NCBI RefSeq assembly: GCF_003945595.2
Contig: NW_024104330.1
Coordinates: forward strand, 1,596,838-1,660,837
Origin: Pipra filicauda
Lineage: Eukaryota; Chordata; Aves; Passeriformes; Pipridae
Length of the DNA: 64,000 bases
Direction: 5' to 3'
How positions within the stretch are numbered: the stretch's first letter is position 1; each line of letters starts with the position of its first letter. The translations under genes were made by a program, and so were the position numbers. The notes beneath the pieces are model-generated. The model saw only the letters and a list, made by a program, of their open reading frames with translations, had not been told where the DNA came from and ran no database searches. Below are positions 39,761 to 51,900 of this stretch, piece by piece.

Positions 39761-40124
39761 CCAGTCCTGCTTCATGGCGGCATGAAAGGGTCCTATGTAT
39801 CACTACAGGTGAATTCAGGTCCAGAGAGACTATATCTAGATGTAGCAGCTATATGAGCACTGGATGTCCTTGTCCCTGTATAATCGATGGAGGTCTAGTC
39901 AATGTTGACAGCAGAGCCCCGGGAGTGAGTCAGCTGAGCAAATGTAGGTGTCTAGCTCTCCAGCTCCACTGACTGTATTGACTAGGGGCACAATTATCTA
40001 CCTCAAGATGTTTTCCACTAAGAAATCATTGCGTGGGCATGAGTCAAGCTCTTGATTTTTCACTGCCTAGACATCCAGTCCACATGCAGACACCTACGTT
40101 GTGACACTCACATTGAGGCGTCTG

Positions 40125-40205
40125 CAATTCAGAGCTGTGTCCCACCTCAGTGATGTGCCCAGAATCACAGCTTATATACAAAGCTCAGAGGAGAAGCTGA
40201 GATCC
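40125..40205 (+). mobile_element. Possible MIR-like tail relic
   Basis: CAGTGATGTGCCCAGAATCA followed by CAGCTTATATACAAAGCTCA and GAGATCC resembles the MIR segment RGTGACTTGCCCAAGGTCAC, then ACAGCTAGTAAGTGGCAGAG. It may belong with the relic about 400 bases earlier, though other sequence lies between. Weak. Confidence 0.3.
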
Positions 40206-43200
40206 TTGGTTGCTGTTCATTCTCTTTCATCCGCTTGAACTGGAAGAGAGACCTCCTCTAGTAAAGCCAACACCATAAGGGAACTACTTCAAAGGTGTCC
40301 TCTTAGAGCCAGAGAACAACCCTCTACCTTGGCTGGGACCTGTTATCAAGTGATCAAGCTGCCACCTTGATTCTAAAGTGTGGGGTTTTTTAACACTGAT
40401 CTCTAGGTTAGCTCTCATCTGAGAGGACTGTGTTTGCTGCTCAGTTCCCCACACTGTTCTGTCTGTTTCTTTTTCTTTAGCAGGAAGGCAAACTCTGGCT
40501 CTGCAGAAAGCAGAGATGCCCCCCTCTGAGCACTCATGGAGGCAGGCCATGTGATTTTCCTCCATATCACACTGTGCTATTTGCTTAGAGATCTTCTAAC
40601 ATGGGGTGAATACCACCCTGCCTGGGAACTTTTCTTTACCACTTGTACCATCCAGCAAGGGCTCACTACCATTTCATGGTCACAGCTCTGACATCCTAGT
40701 GTCAGAAAGTGCTCAAGCCTAAATCAAGTTCTGAAACATCCTTGTATCTTGGATCTTTCCAGGTCAGCCTGCTTTCATGAAGGCCTGGTGAACTTCCTGG
40801 ATGGTCGGTCAGATGGAAAGATCTTTTTCAGTGGGTGAACATCAAGCACTGATAAGAGGACTGAAACAACAGAAGACATGCAGGCCTGATCTGTGAGCCA
40901 TTGTGATTCAGCACAATTCTCACACACTGCTAATCACCACACTGCACTGGACATGCCACGCACATACTACTGGGAGGAACAGCCGAAGTGCAGATCTGTA
41001 ACTAGAAATGTACCAGCAGCAGCAAAGAGTAGTCACATTCCAAAGGAACACTTTCCTCACAGGGACATCCCTGGATGGGGGAGCTCTTAGCTGCTGTGTT
41101 GTGTTTCCAACCCTGTAGTGAGCTCAGCAGAGTCCTCCGGGAAAGTGCCTCGCAGCAGCTGAAACTCTGCTGCATCTGCTCCACAGCCCAGATGTGCACC
41201 ATGCCATCAATCTGCCCTCTGCAGGAAAACGTGACCCTCAAATGACCATTTAATCCCCTTCTCAATCCAATTTGGCTCAGCCACGTGTCATCTGCTTTCT
41301 CCCACGCTGCCACAAACACACATACAGCCGGTCCCTGCTCCATAGTGAGTGCTGGGATCAGCACACGCTGCGGCAGAGCCTAAAGGCTGACTGCTGCCTG
41401 GAGATCATGAAGAACCTCCAAAGACAGAAGGGTCATGGAGTGTGCTGGTGGGAACCCAGGTCCCTGACCCCCATGAAGCTCTGACTATCTCATAAAAGCC
41501 CCGAAGCCCAGAAGCAGAGCAATGCACTGCAGATACCTACCTCCAATGCTGCTGTGCGTACTTCAGGAGTGAAGGAAAACAGCTCAAGGCAATGTAGACA
41601 CAGTGATTTAAAAGGAAACAGATTAAAGACAGTCACATGAGTGCAGATGTGTCCCAGCAGTTGTGCCATAAGCATTGACAGGTAGATAGGTATCTTGCAA
41701 AAATCCCTCTCTCTCCCTTGACAAGATATAAATCACAGGAAGGGCTATTATTCATGCTGCAATCCACCCATTACATGTGAAGCTGTGTGGGAGAGTACCA
41801 AACAGTGTTGACCAGAAGGACTCGTGGGTTTTACCTCACCCTGGGAACAAATACCACAGGGCAGTCTGAGAAAGGGGACTCGGTGGATGGATATTTGTTC
41901 CAAAAACACGGTTAAGGCAGGCCAAATGGGAAGGATCTGGATGGTTTTCCCAATCTCTGTGCATTTGTGCAGCCTCCTTTTGACTCATCAGTATATCCAG
42001 CATACAAAAAGCTAAGGACCTTAGGAGCATTTACCTAGGGGGTAAAGACCTTGGCCTGTACTGGTGGTTGGTGAGTGCATGAAAATGCAAAACAGCTGTC
42101 AGTGGAAGTGAGTTTTGAACTCCAAGTTGTTTCATTTCCAGCTGAGCACATTTTCTTTTATTTTAGAGGATACAGAGAGAACATACTCTCTTGTGCCTAA
42201 GCACCACTCCTTGTCTCTGCAATACAACAGAACAAATAGCCTAATCAGGCCAAAATGCAGAGCATGCTGAAAAACTGGGAACATTCAGGATGTAGTTAAG
42301 AGAAAGTGGAAATCTCCCCTGTAGCCCAGGAGGGCTGGTATTGCTGCTCCAATCACATTGCTTAGGGGTAGAGGATTATCTGGCGAGAAGACAGAGAGTT
42401 ACATTCCCCTGTTGGAGACACATCACCTGGAGAGGGATAAGTTACAGATCCCTGACCCCCATTTGAAGGAGACACAAACGTGGAGAAAAGCTGAACTGGG
42501 ATACAAAGAAAGAAGGAGCTGATGAATGCCACTGGGCCTTTTTGGTGGCAGTGGGATAGTCCGTGGGAATGAATGAGTGAGGCTCCATGAGGTACAACAT
42601 GGCCTTGTGCTGATCAGAGAAGCAGAGCATGTGTTTTCCAGCCTTGTCTGCCCCAAGATCATCCCCCTGCATCTTCTGTTTCATCACAGAAACCCAATCT
42701 CAGTAGCCTTCTCACATCCATTACAAGGAAAAATAGCTGGATCCAACCCAAACGGAAAACAGAGCCACGCTACGGTAGCAAACCTCCTGCCAGCTTCAGA
42801 GATTGCGACATTTGCCCCATATGTTTCTGATCCTCCCAAACACACGCAGAGCAGCTCAGTTACACACACACTCATTTGTATGCCTTTGCAAATAATCTCT
42901 GATGTGGGGCCTCTCAGACTGCTCCTTAGAAATCCATAAGCCTGTAGCAGTCCCTGCATCCCCTTTGGCTTACTACACCAATAAGAACTTCTGAAGAGTC
43001 CCAGCAGCTTAGCTCGCTTTCCTACCGACAGATGCACTTTGGATGCCTCTGATCAAAATTCCTCCTCTTGTTAAGTTGCACAGAATTATTTCTGATATTG
43101 TCTCTGCCATTCATTATCACTTAACTGGTCTACAATTGTTCCCCTGGTCACCTGGCTCTCCAATCCAGCTGAGTTTGCTACAGTGATGGAGTGACATGTA

Positions 43201-44044
43201 GGATTCTGCAGGCTTGGGGAAGAGGTGCTGCCATCAACTGCCAATTACCAAAGACGCTGGTCCAGGCTTTCAAGCCATCCCAGCTAGTGCTGCATCAACC
43301 TCCTCTATGCCTGTGCTGCCTGAAGGGCAAGTACCATTCAGCTGTGTGTGACCGCCCCGTTGGGAAGCGCCCTTGAAAGAGGCCGACTGAAATAACAGAT
43401 CTTGGACTGGGGTCAGTGGAGAAGCCTCTAAAACTTTTACCATGCAGTTCCTTTGTTTTCCTAAGTGTACCGTTTTCTGAAATACGCCGGTACTGCACTC
43501 AAACTTGCTAGCTCAGCTTCTGCTGGCAGATGGATCTTTTTCTTGTCTTTTTGTAAACAAAATTAAGAACAAAGACAACAGCAAACCCAGAAGTTCTCAG
43601 AGCAATGGACCCAAACAACGGGTAGGTTCCCCCTGAATTGAACGTGGGAGTAAAGTGGCTTCTTTGATATCTAGTAGTTGTGGACCTGTTATGACAATTC
43701 CCTTCCATGGCACCACAAACCCAATATGGGGGGTATGCCCCCTTGGCCACACATTTTCATGCAACTCATAAGAGCTCAGGAGTTCTGCAGCCTTTATTTA
43801 TCAAAGGTGGCTGAATTTGGCAGAGAAGTTTAAATGTCACAGAGTGTATCTTGTGGACATGGAACTGACATGGAGAACTATGGATGCTTAGGGAAGCAAG
43901 TAAGAAAGAGAGAAAAGGATATTTTCATTTTTATTAAAACACATCTCGGGACAGGTTTTGAACAGCTTTCCAGGCAAATTACTTGAAGGCAGAAAGCAAA
44001 AATGGCCTGTAGAAAGGAGAATGGCTGTAAGCTTCCAGAAAGCA

Positions 44045-44185
44045 GCAATTGAAACATAATGCTTCTGTTTGTTACAAAGAAGCTAATGGAGGTTTTCGCA
44101 GTAATTAGACATTGTATAATAAATTTCAGTTATATTGCACATTTTTTGAGGATTCCTAATTTTTCAAAATCTGCTTTTGTAAAGT
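44045..44185. promoter_or_regulatory. AT-rich candidate conserved noncoding element
   Basis: GTTACAAAGAAGCTAATGGA (SOX/TCF-like core), GCAGTAATTAGACATTGTAT and AATAAATTTCAGTTATATTG are clustered in non-repetitive DNA. Inference from composition only. Confidence 0.25.
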
Positions 44186-44788
44186 AGAAAACCTTAGTTA
44201 CAGATCTCTTTCTGCTTATCCTTCTGTTCAATTTAAGCAGAAACAGTTCTTGCTCAATCAAGTTTTTGTACCACCAGCATTTCTATAAGACTCAGATTTG
44301 ACATAGTATCACCCCTTGGAGGTTTAGTGATTATTGGATCAAGAAGTGTCCTGGCTATGACAAAGAGAAATATCTGAGCCTTTGCTATTATTAGCAATGT
44401 TTGTTCTCATTCTTCAAGCTATAGAGGGGCAGCTATTTTCCCTTGCTATTTATCTGACTACCATTACAAAAATCTCAGCCCCTGTGAAAATCCATCCTGG
44501 GGAATTAGAGCAGACATTTAATCCTATCTTTTGTACAGCTCTTCCTAAAATCACTGTAAAAGCTAAGGGGAGATCTTACTGCTATCTTCAGCCACCTCAT
44601 AGAAAGGTACAGCAAGAAAGCCTACTCTTCTCCAAGCTGCATGGTTACAAGACAAGAGGAAACAGATACAATTTGAAACATAAGAAATATGATTATAAAT
44701 AAAAAATAGAACCCTCATATTTTCACCATAAGGGAGGTCAAACATTAAACCAGGGCCAGAGAGGTGTGTGAAATAACTGTCTTTGGAG

Positions 44789-44895
44789 CTATCCAGCTCT
44801 GGATATCTGGGTATCTGATCTGGTCAGATCTTCTTGAGTAGGCATTGAACAAAATGACCTCCTGAGGTTTCTGCATCCAAAATTATTCTGAGGTT
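44789..44895 (+). mobile_element. CR1 3' end relic
   Basis: It resembles the last 100 bases of a CR1. TGGAGCTATCCAG is followed by CTTGAGTAGGCATTGAACAA and AATGACCTCCTGAGGTTTCT, then an AATTATTCTGAG terminus corresponding to the usual ATTCTATG-type end. It is heavily diverged and truncated. Confidence 0.6.
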
Positions 44896-45674
44896 GTGCG
44901 ATTTTGTTTGATCTGAGCTACAACACTCAGAATTGTCACCATCACCTGACATTTGCATCACCTGTCTGAGCACACCTTCAAAGAGATGAGGCTCTTGTCT
45001 GGTATCACCAAGAAAAAGGTGAAAGAAGAAATCTTATGAATAGATGCAGGTTGGGAAGGCCAGGGACTCTCCTGCAGATTACACATGTCTGCAAGAAGGG
45101 CAAGAAATTAATCATAAGGAGTGGGAAAGAGAATAACGATGGCAGCTGGGCCAGGCCATGACAGTTTAGCAAGCTGAACTTTATGTAGGATTCCTCACTG
45201 CAGGCTATGGGGGCTGTAGAAGTGTTTTTCTTAGAAATGATGTAGCCGTCCCATGTATGAAGAAAATTTTCCAAATGTGGGTTAAATGTAGGTGACAGCA
45301 CTTCTGCTCTCATATGTCAGAGGAGGCTATGAACTGTGTTTTTCCTAACTAGCTGAATCCCATGAGTGTTTTTCCAGGCTGAAAGTTTCTTCCTTTTAAT
45401 CTGATGTGGAATAAAACTGTCTTCAAACACAGAACTTCTTCCATGAGGGAAATCTTCTCTGCCAGCTAGCCCAAGGGTTTTTGAAGCTGGTTTCTAAGGA
45501 TGCACACAGTACACAGTACTTTCTGTGACAGAAAAGACAAAAGTTGATATGCAAAGACAGTTTCAGTTCTCTTGTTTCCCCAGATTTTCTCTTTGGGCAC
45601 TGCAACAATTTCCCATTGGTGGGAGATCTGAAAATCAAGATGGGATATTTCTTCTCCAGTCCTTGCACAGCTAT

Positions 45675-45785
45675 TAACCTTCAAGCAGGAATTTCATTCA
45701 GGGGACTTATTTCACTGCTAATATAGAGAGGTTCAGACTAGACTGGCCCAATAACTCCCTCTGGCCCTAAATCTTTTACGATTGC
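45675..45785 (+). mobile_element. Ancient CR1 3' end relic
   Basis: CAAGCAGGAATTTCATTCAG is followed by AGGTTCAGACTAGACTGGCC and CCCTCTGGCCCTAAATCTTT. This matches the end of the same old CR1 lineage as the fragment near 25 kb, in the remembered form GACTAGATGATC then CTTCTGGCCTTAAAATCTATG. Confidence 0.6.
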
Positions 45786-47574
45786 ATGTCTCTTCAATGT
45801 TAAGGAAATGTTGGGGTTTATGTCCTAAATGTGAACTCTTTAGGGCAAGAAAAGCCTTTGCTTCACTTCTTGGTGCAATGCTTGACATACGGATAGCCTG
45901 TAAAGGTTACCATAGTATTAAAATCAAGAATGGTCTAGAGGCCAGAAGCACCCATAACTCTCCTGCCTCTTCTGCAAACCCTCTCTTTAATTACTTAACT
46001 GCTATTTCTCTCCGATACAGTATTTTATTATTACCTACTTTTCTTGAATGCTCATCTGATCCGTCTTAATGTTCTTTTAATATCACTTGGAATGGGATAA
46101 TAATATTCTTGTACTTTTCCAGCACTTTAAATCCTGACAGGTCCTAGTGTGCTTAACAAGGAGAAGAGGGAAGTGCTTAATTCATCAGACAGTGCAAGGT
46201 CATGCAACATATGAGACAAGCTGAGAAGAACACCTGACACAACTAAAAGCAGTGGGGTGTTTGGAGGGGTAGCTTTAGCCCATCACTCCCCAACTTGCAG
46301 AAAGTGCAAACCATCCATTGAACTTTAGTTCACCACCTGCATGAAATTGCCAGGGTAGGTGCTGATGTGATGTGGGTGAAGTGTCAGCAGGATTCCTGTG
46401 TGCTGATGCTGTGTGTTATGTCTTCAACAGATTCTTCCACGTGGCTTTCTTAGCTCTCCCAAAGAATGAGAATTGGAGTGAAAAACAATACAGGACCTGT
46501 CTTGGTAAGGACGGGGAACACTGATGGGCAGGGACATGCACATGGAAGTTCTTGGAAAACCACTTCTTCCATCAAGATATCAGTCAAAGAAGTGATCTCC
46601 TTGGTTTTAACTCAAGGGAAGCAGGGCAATGCCTGTGCTAGGAAGTTGGAGAAAAAGGTATCACAGAAATGAAAGCAAGAAATGAGGATGTGAGCAAGTA
46701 TCTGTTATACCCTAAAGTAGTAAGTAAATGAAGACCTAAGCACGACATGAATACACAACAGGGAAATGAGAGAAAAGAATCTCAAGGTGAGGGTAGGGTT
46801 AATGCCCAAGTGACAGTGCTAGTACAAGACGGTGGAGGAAATGTGAGCTACCCCATCCATAAAGTGACTGGAGAAGCAGGAGAGAAGTGGGTGATGGGGG
46901 CAACATTTCAAGCAGGACTGGCTAGAGCCCTAAATCTGTCAGGAAAGTCATATTCAGCCTTGCTGAGAGTGGCTTTAACTGGGGCAGAGAGCAGACACCT
47001 GAACTGAAGTAATGAGGATCCATTTGCTCCTCTTCCACATGGCTATAAACGGGCAATGACAGGACCAGCCTCAGCCATAAGTCTTATCTATGGCAGTCAA
47101 GGGATCCTTTAAGAAAAGCACAGCTGCTCCTCCAGCCTTTTCCTCCCAACTCTCCTCAGGAGGCAAGGCAGAAGAGCTCAAATCATTAATGACCTCAAAG
47201 ATTCAACAGACTTAATGCTTAGTGCATCTGCAGGCCCTCCTGGAAGGGGCTGCTACTGAGGAAAAAGGGATGCAATTCAGTAAGGCCAAATACAGCTCCT
47301 CCACTGAGAGAGTAATGCCAAGTGCACAGAGTCAGGATGGAGAACTGCTCAAGAAGCAGCTCTGAAGGGCAAGGAGACCGTACTGGATCATGAGTTGAGT
47401 AACAATCAATAATCTTCTGCTGTTCCATAAATAAATAAATAAATAGAGCAAACATTACCCTGGAATGGATGACTTCTGTTACTTGTTAAACAGGATTCAA
47501 GACCTTTCTGCACTGCTCAGCACTGACAAGGATTCAGCTGGAGAATTGTTTCCAGTGCATTTAAAGCAAAATAC
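45786..47574. other. Intronic stretch without recognised content
   Basis: Only the (ATAA)n microsatellite at 47427 is evident. No gene or confident repeat. Confidence 0.55.
47427..47444 (+). repeat. (ATAA)n microsatellite
   Basis: Four and a half perfect ATAA units. Confidence 0.9.
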
Positions 47575-47930
47575 GGACCACTTGGGGAGAGTCCAGAGGA
47601 TAACACCAAGGATGATTAGCAGTCTACAAAACAGGTCATAAGAGGAAAGGCAGAATTGGAATTGTTCAGTCTAGAGAAGAACAGGGAATGTTATGGCTTC
47701 AGTTGTCACCTGAACTTGTGAAGTCCTGAAAGGATGAATTTTCACTGTGTAGCTACTGGAAAATACCTTCAGTTACTTACTTCTTGGAAAACAAGTAAAG
47801 GTAAAAATAATCTGTTGTCCTCCTAATGGGAGGGCAAGAAGAAATGAGCTGCAGCAGGAAAGACAGATTCTCCAGCCATGCTCATCCTTAAGAACCGGTT
47901 AGATCAGCCTCAGGATTTTGGATGGATGGA
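47575..47930 (+). mobile_element. CR1 LINE fragment, old
   Basis: It is colinear with CR1. GAGAGTCCAGAGGATAACAC leads to AAGGATGATTAGCAGTCTAC, GGTCATAAGAGGAAAGGCAG, TTGTTCAGTCTAGAGAAGAA, a degenerate GAGGGCAAGAAGAAATGAGC with GCTGCAGCAGGAAAGA, and ends near TTAGATCAGCCTCAG. It is about 355 bases with several gaps. Confidence 0.78.
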
Positions 47931-50900
47931 CTCAGTCTCTTGAGACCTGGGCATTGGCCTATGCTTGGGCATGATCAGTGCATGGATGAAGAAACAGAAG
48001 CTAAACCCACATAGTACCCGGGGTTACAATGGCAGTCACAAGGAACAACTTGACAGAGGATGCAGCCACAGGACTCTCTTCAGGCCACGAGGGCAAACAC
48101 CTACAAATGCTTAATGCGCTATAAAACTTACAGGTGCCTCTAACACTCATCTCTTAGCTAATGGCACAGACTTTTGCGTGGGAAAGGTGACCCCATGGCC
48201 TTATCTTAAATGTAAACACACTGTCAATCAAGCAATCCTTGGTAAACTTCTGCTAAAAGCGACATGCAAAGCCACTACAGAGACAATAGCAGTCTTTGGC
48301 CTCCAAACTGGTGGAATATCAAGTTTATTTTCTCTCCTGTTCTGCAAAATTTGTATGTGGACCTGCTGGTCTAAATGTCTGTGATTCCATAGTAAAAAGT
48401 AAGTCTGACAGTCCAGTTCTCCAACCATAATGGAAGTTTGCCAGGAAGTTCTTCTACAGAGGAAACAAAACTTTTTCAGGGTTCCTTTCAAGATTGAACT
48501 ACCCCATCCTCCACGGAGTTGACACAGTTTTCCCCAAGCACAGCCTGGTTTCTCCAACGAACACAAGGCACTAGATGTAGGAAAGACTAAAATAATACTT
48601 AAACCATATTTTTGCTTATCATTCTCCCATTCTGTACCATCCCATCCCTCACTCCCCACACAGGGAAGCAGGTTAAACTTGTGTGACTGTTTTTTGAGTT
48701 ATGTCATCAGTGTTCAAGCTGCACACAGAGAAGGCTTGGATATGATGGTAAATAGGCCATAGGAGAACTTGTGCAGAGTAGAACAAGGTAGGATGGGTGG
48801 GGCCAAGATCTGATGCATGAATTGACTTTAGCCAAGAAGAAGAGAAAGAAGAGGAGGTGAGAGAAAACCACCAAAGACCGTAAAGGAGATATGACATGAG
48901 AGAAGAAAATACGTGTGAGGATTTCAGGGTATGGGCCCTGCCACTGCAATCAGTCTGCCCACCATGATTTTGCCTTATCACTTCTCACAGTGGGGCATGG
49001 GGGGCAGCCCATTTACTATCTAAATACATTTTCAGGTCTTGCTGTTATTTTCTTCATCAGAAGAAAGTCATCACTCATCATTCTCCGCTGCCAAGAATGT
49101 AATCTGTTCTACTGCAACCAGTGATAAATCAGAAAAGGATAAAAGGTAGGTTGTGAAAAGATGGGGGAAGATAAGAAAGTCTTCGGCATCAAGCAATTCA
49201 TTTTAGGTAAGCAATCCTGATTAACAAAGGAAAAAGAGAAAGATAAAAAGTTAACAAGCTATTCTGTAAGTCTGGTTTCCCATGGAAACCATATGATGAT
49301 GGGGTTGTTCTTTTTTTGTCTGATGGGATACGCATTCCTGTTAAAGCAGTTGTTCCATCTGAAGCTTTGTCCTCCATGTCCTGCAGTGTCTACCACAGAC
49401 AATACTATAATCTCTCCCACAACAGGACATTTCTAGCTTTCCTCTTCTTTATCCAGCTAGTTTTCATGAAACTTACAGGAATTTAATGCTTTTCAGATCT
49501 CAATTCTCTGCCAAATCTGGCTGAAATTAGCCAATTGGTTGAGGAGGGCTGATGAGCATAAACTGTAACAGCTAACGCCACCACATGGCTTTATTCCTTT
49601 AGCAATCAGCTAATAAAAGGATGGGATGGCCACAGATATGGACCGGTAACAATTGTAGTTACTTCTTATTATCTTACTCCAGCCTAGGAGTGGTGGAGAC
49701 ATGTGCAGCAGATGCATAGGACACGCAGAATCACAGATTTTTGGCACAACCACATTTCTGACTTCTGGACTGGGTCAGCCTTGAATGGAAAAACACAAAT
49801 GTGAGCAAAAGGCTGCCACAGAGGAGGCCCTTGCCGGGAATGAATTTTTGCTTGAAAGACAACCTGAATGCAATTCAGTTTTGTATGAACAGAGCCCTTC
49901 CAGGAGCAAGCGTTGCCTTTGTGGAAATAACAGTGACTCTACAGATGCAAACAATGGAGCTACATGCTTTTGCATTGCTTGTTCTGTCACTAACTGACAT
50001 CAGCCACTGGTAATCATGGCCTGAAATGTATATTTAAGAAACAGTGACATGAACACAGACAAGTTCCTTCATGAAGCCTTTTATATGGGGAAAAGTGAAA
50101 GAAAAGAAAAACTGCTGCTCAGGCCAGCTAGTGGCACCGAAATAAATGGGTCAGGCATCAGAGTTTCAGCAGGCACAGAAGGTGAAAACCCTGTCTTCTG
50201 GAGCAATTAAAAGTCAATGGGATTAGTGGCTTTCACTATTATTTATAGAAACCCTGCTGTGTGCACAACATTATTGAAATACAGGGGTCAGGTCCCTGCT
50301 ACTGGATGCCTACACTTTTGCTGTTGAAGTTAATGGGAGCTTTGCCAATCAACTCTGTGGCAACAGCATCTAAATCTAAAATAGATGGCATCCTAGGCTC
50401 CATTCAGTTGATGGCTCAAGCAAAGCTTTTGCCAAAGCCAAGAATGGTCTGCCTACACAGCACAGATTTGATCCTGGGACAGATGAAACAGGAGAATTAG
50501 CTATAGAGGCATTAAGATTCAAAGATGGGAAGGCAGAGAGGTGGACTGAATGTCACAGGAAGCATCTTCTCTTCCTTTCTGTCATAAATTACAATATACA
50601 CATTGAAACCTAAACAGCTGCATCCCAAAATCTCTTAGTCTTCAGTTTTAGCAGGACTGGCTGTTTTCCAATTAATGATTCTCCTTCTTACACCAAGTTA
50701 ATGAACCCTGTGGGAACACACCTATGAAAGGACATGGATGGGAACCCTGCACTGTCATTCTGTGATTCAATGTTTGAAAAGAGCATCCTGATGGTCTAAC
50801 CAGTTTGGACAGACTCCTTGAAATACCAGCATCTCCATTCCCAAGTTTTCCTGGCTTTGGACATGGTTGTGATGATGGTTGCACAGTTGTTTCTTCTTCC

Positions 50901-51599
50901 ACTCATTCACTATCACACCTGTGCCCTGCATTATGCCACAGCCTGCCTCTTTTTGTCTCACTCCAGAAAACAGGTACCTGATTCTCCTTGATCTTACAAT
51001 GTTGTAAATCAGAAATCAGGCATCCCAGAGGTCTCCTGCACTCCTCTGTGCTGCTGAGAGACCAGTCTGTAGAGTGGCAATATTTTCTGGCTTAGCTCAT
51101 GCCTTTTCTGCAAATCCTACTAGGCAGGGGGCTAAAGATGCTTTTTGCCTGTGCCTGGAACAGGAATGTGGCTGAGATTCTCAGTGGTTATTTCAAGCAA
51201 CGCATGCTAATGACCAGCCATTCAACAGTACTGACCATTCACTGATCCTACATAGGACCTCCAAGAATGTGTGTTAATCCAGACTGAGTAATTTAGGCTC
51301 AGTTTAGCTCTAGAGAAGTCCTGAACATGGCAGGTGCCTTGATGATGAAGACATTACATTACATGTGCATGAAATCCAGACATGCACCTGCAGAGGAAGA
51401 TCCCACTGGTTACACACAAGAGGCTGGTGAGCTGTGGGGTTAGAGACCAGCCCCAAGGCTTTGCTCCTCTTCAGTCTTACCCTGATCTCTAGATTGGCTT
51501 CAGATGTGAAGTGTGAATATTACTTTCAGAAGTGTTATCATTAATTGTTCTGACACTAAGTAGTCTTAATAACCACATGGCTTTACAATCACTCATTAA
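47931..51599. other. Intronic stretch without recognised gene
   Basis: Contains the RFX-like near-palindrome at 49274. A phrase at 50290-50350 (GTTGAAGTTAATGGGAGCTT) resembles a common ancient amniote interspersed element that I cannot name with confidence. Confidence 0.5.
49274..49290. promoter_or_regulatory. RFX X-box-like near-palindrome
   Basis: GGTTTCCCATGGAAACC is a near-palindrome of the RFX type, with one extra C relative to the perfect form. Candidate regulatory site in intron 1. Confidence 0.4.
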
Positions 51600-51900
51600 A
51601 CTTTAGTTCCTTGTCTTGCTGATGTCCTGCAGCAAGGAGCTCCACAGTCTAATTACATATCACATGGAAATGTATGCCCTAATATCCATCGTAAATTGTC
51701 TTCCCTTCCAATTTCCTTGAAGGTCTTCATGTTCTCATATTAAGGAGTTGGTGTCCCAAAAGTCTAGAGGGAACTTTGGTGGGAAAGATAGTCTATTTTC
51801 AAGCATTTCTATCAAATACTGAGCTAAGTCCAAGCCTGCAAGCAAAATAGTCCACAGACTGTTCTCTCTGATCCTCCTTATCCAACCAAATCTATCTGCA
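51600..51900 (-). mobile_element. Ancient CR1-type LINE fragment, antisense
   Basis: The plus strand shows the reverse complement of an old CR1: CAGCAAGGAGCTCCACAGTC and TAATTAC, then TTCCAATTTCCTTGAAGGTC and TTCATGTTCTCATATTAAGG. These match the remembered order GAGTTCCACAGGTTAA then TTAATTTCATTGGGTG then TTCTTGTGTTATGAGAAG. It is highly diverged. Confidence 0.5.

Larger units (their letters stand above)
35958..44044. other. Intronic stretch with few repeats
   Basis: Contains a short duplication at 39.3 kb and weak MIR-like pieces at 39.7-40.2 kb. A CT-type duplicated phrase (TTCAGTGACACC twice) occurs near 36763-36799. No exon was recognised. Confidence 0.55.

Noticed and set aside
50690..50775. 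CR1 end suggested by TCATTCTGTGATTCAATG
   Set aside because: Only the terminal dozen bases look CR1-like. The upstream sequence does not align with a CR1 3' region.
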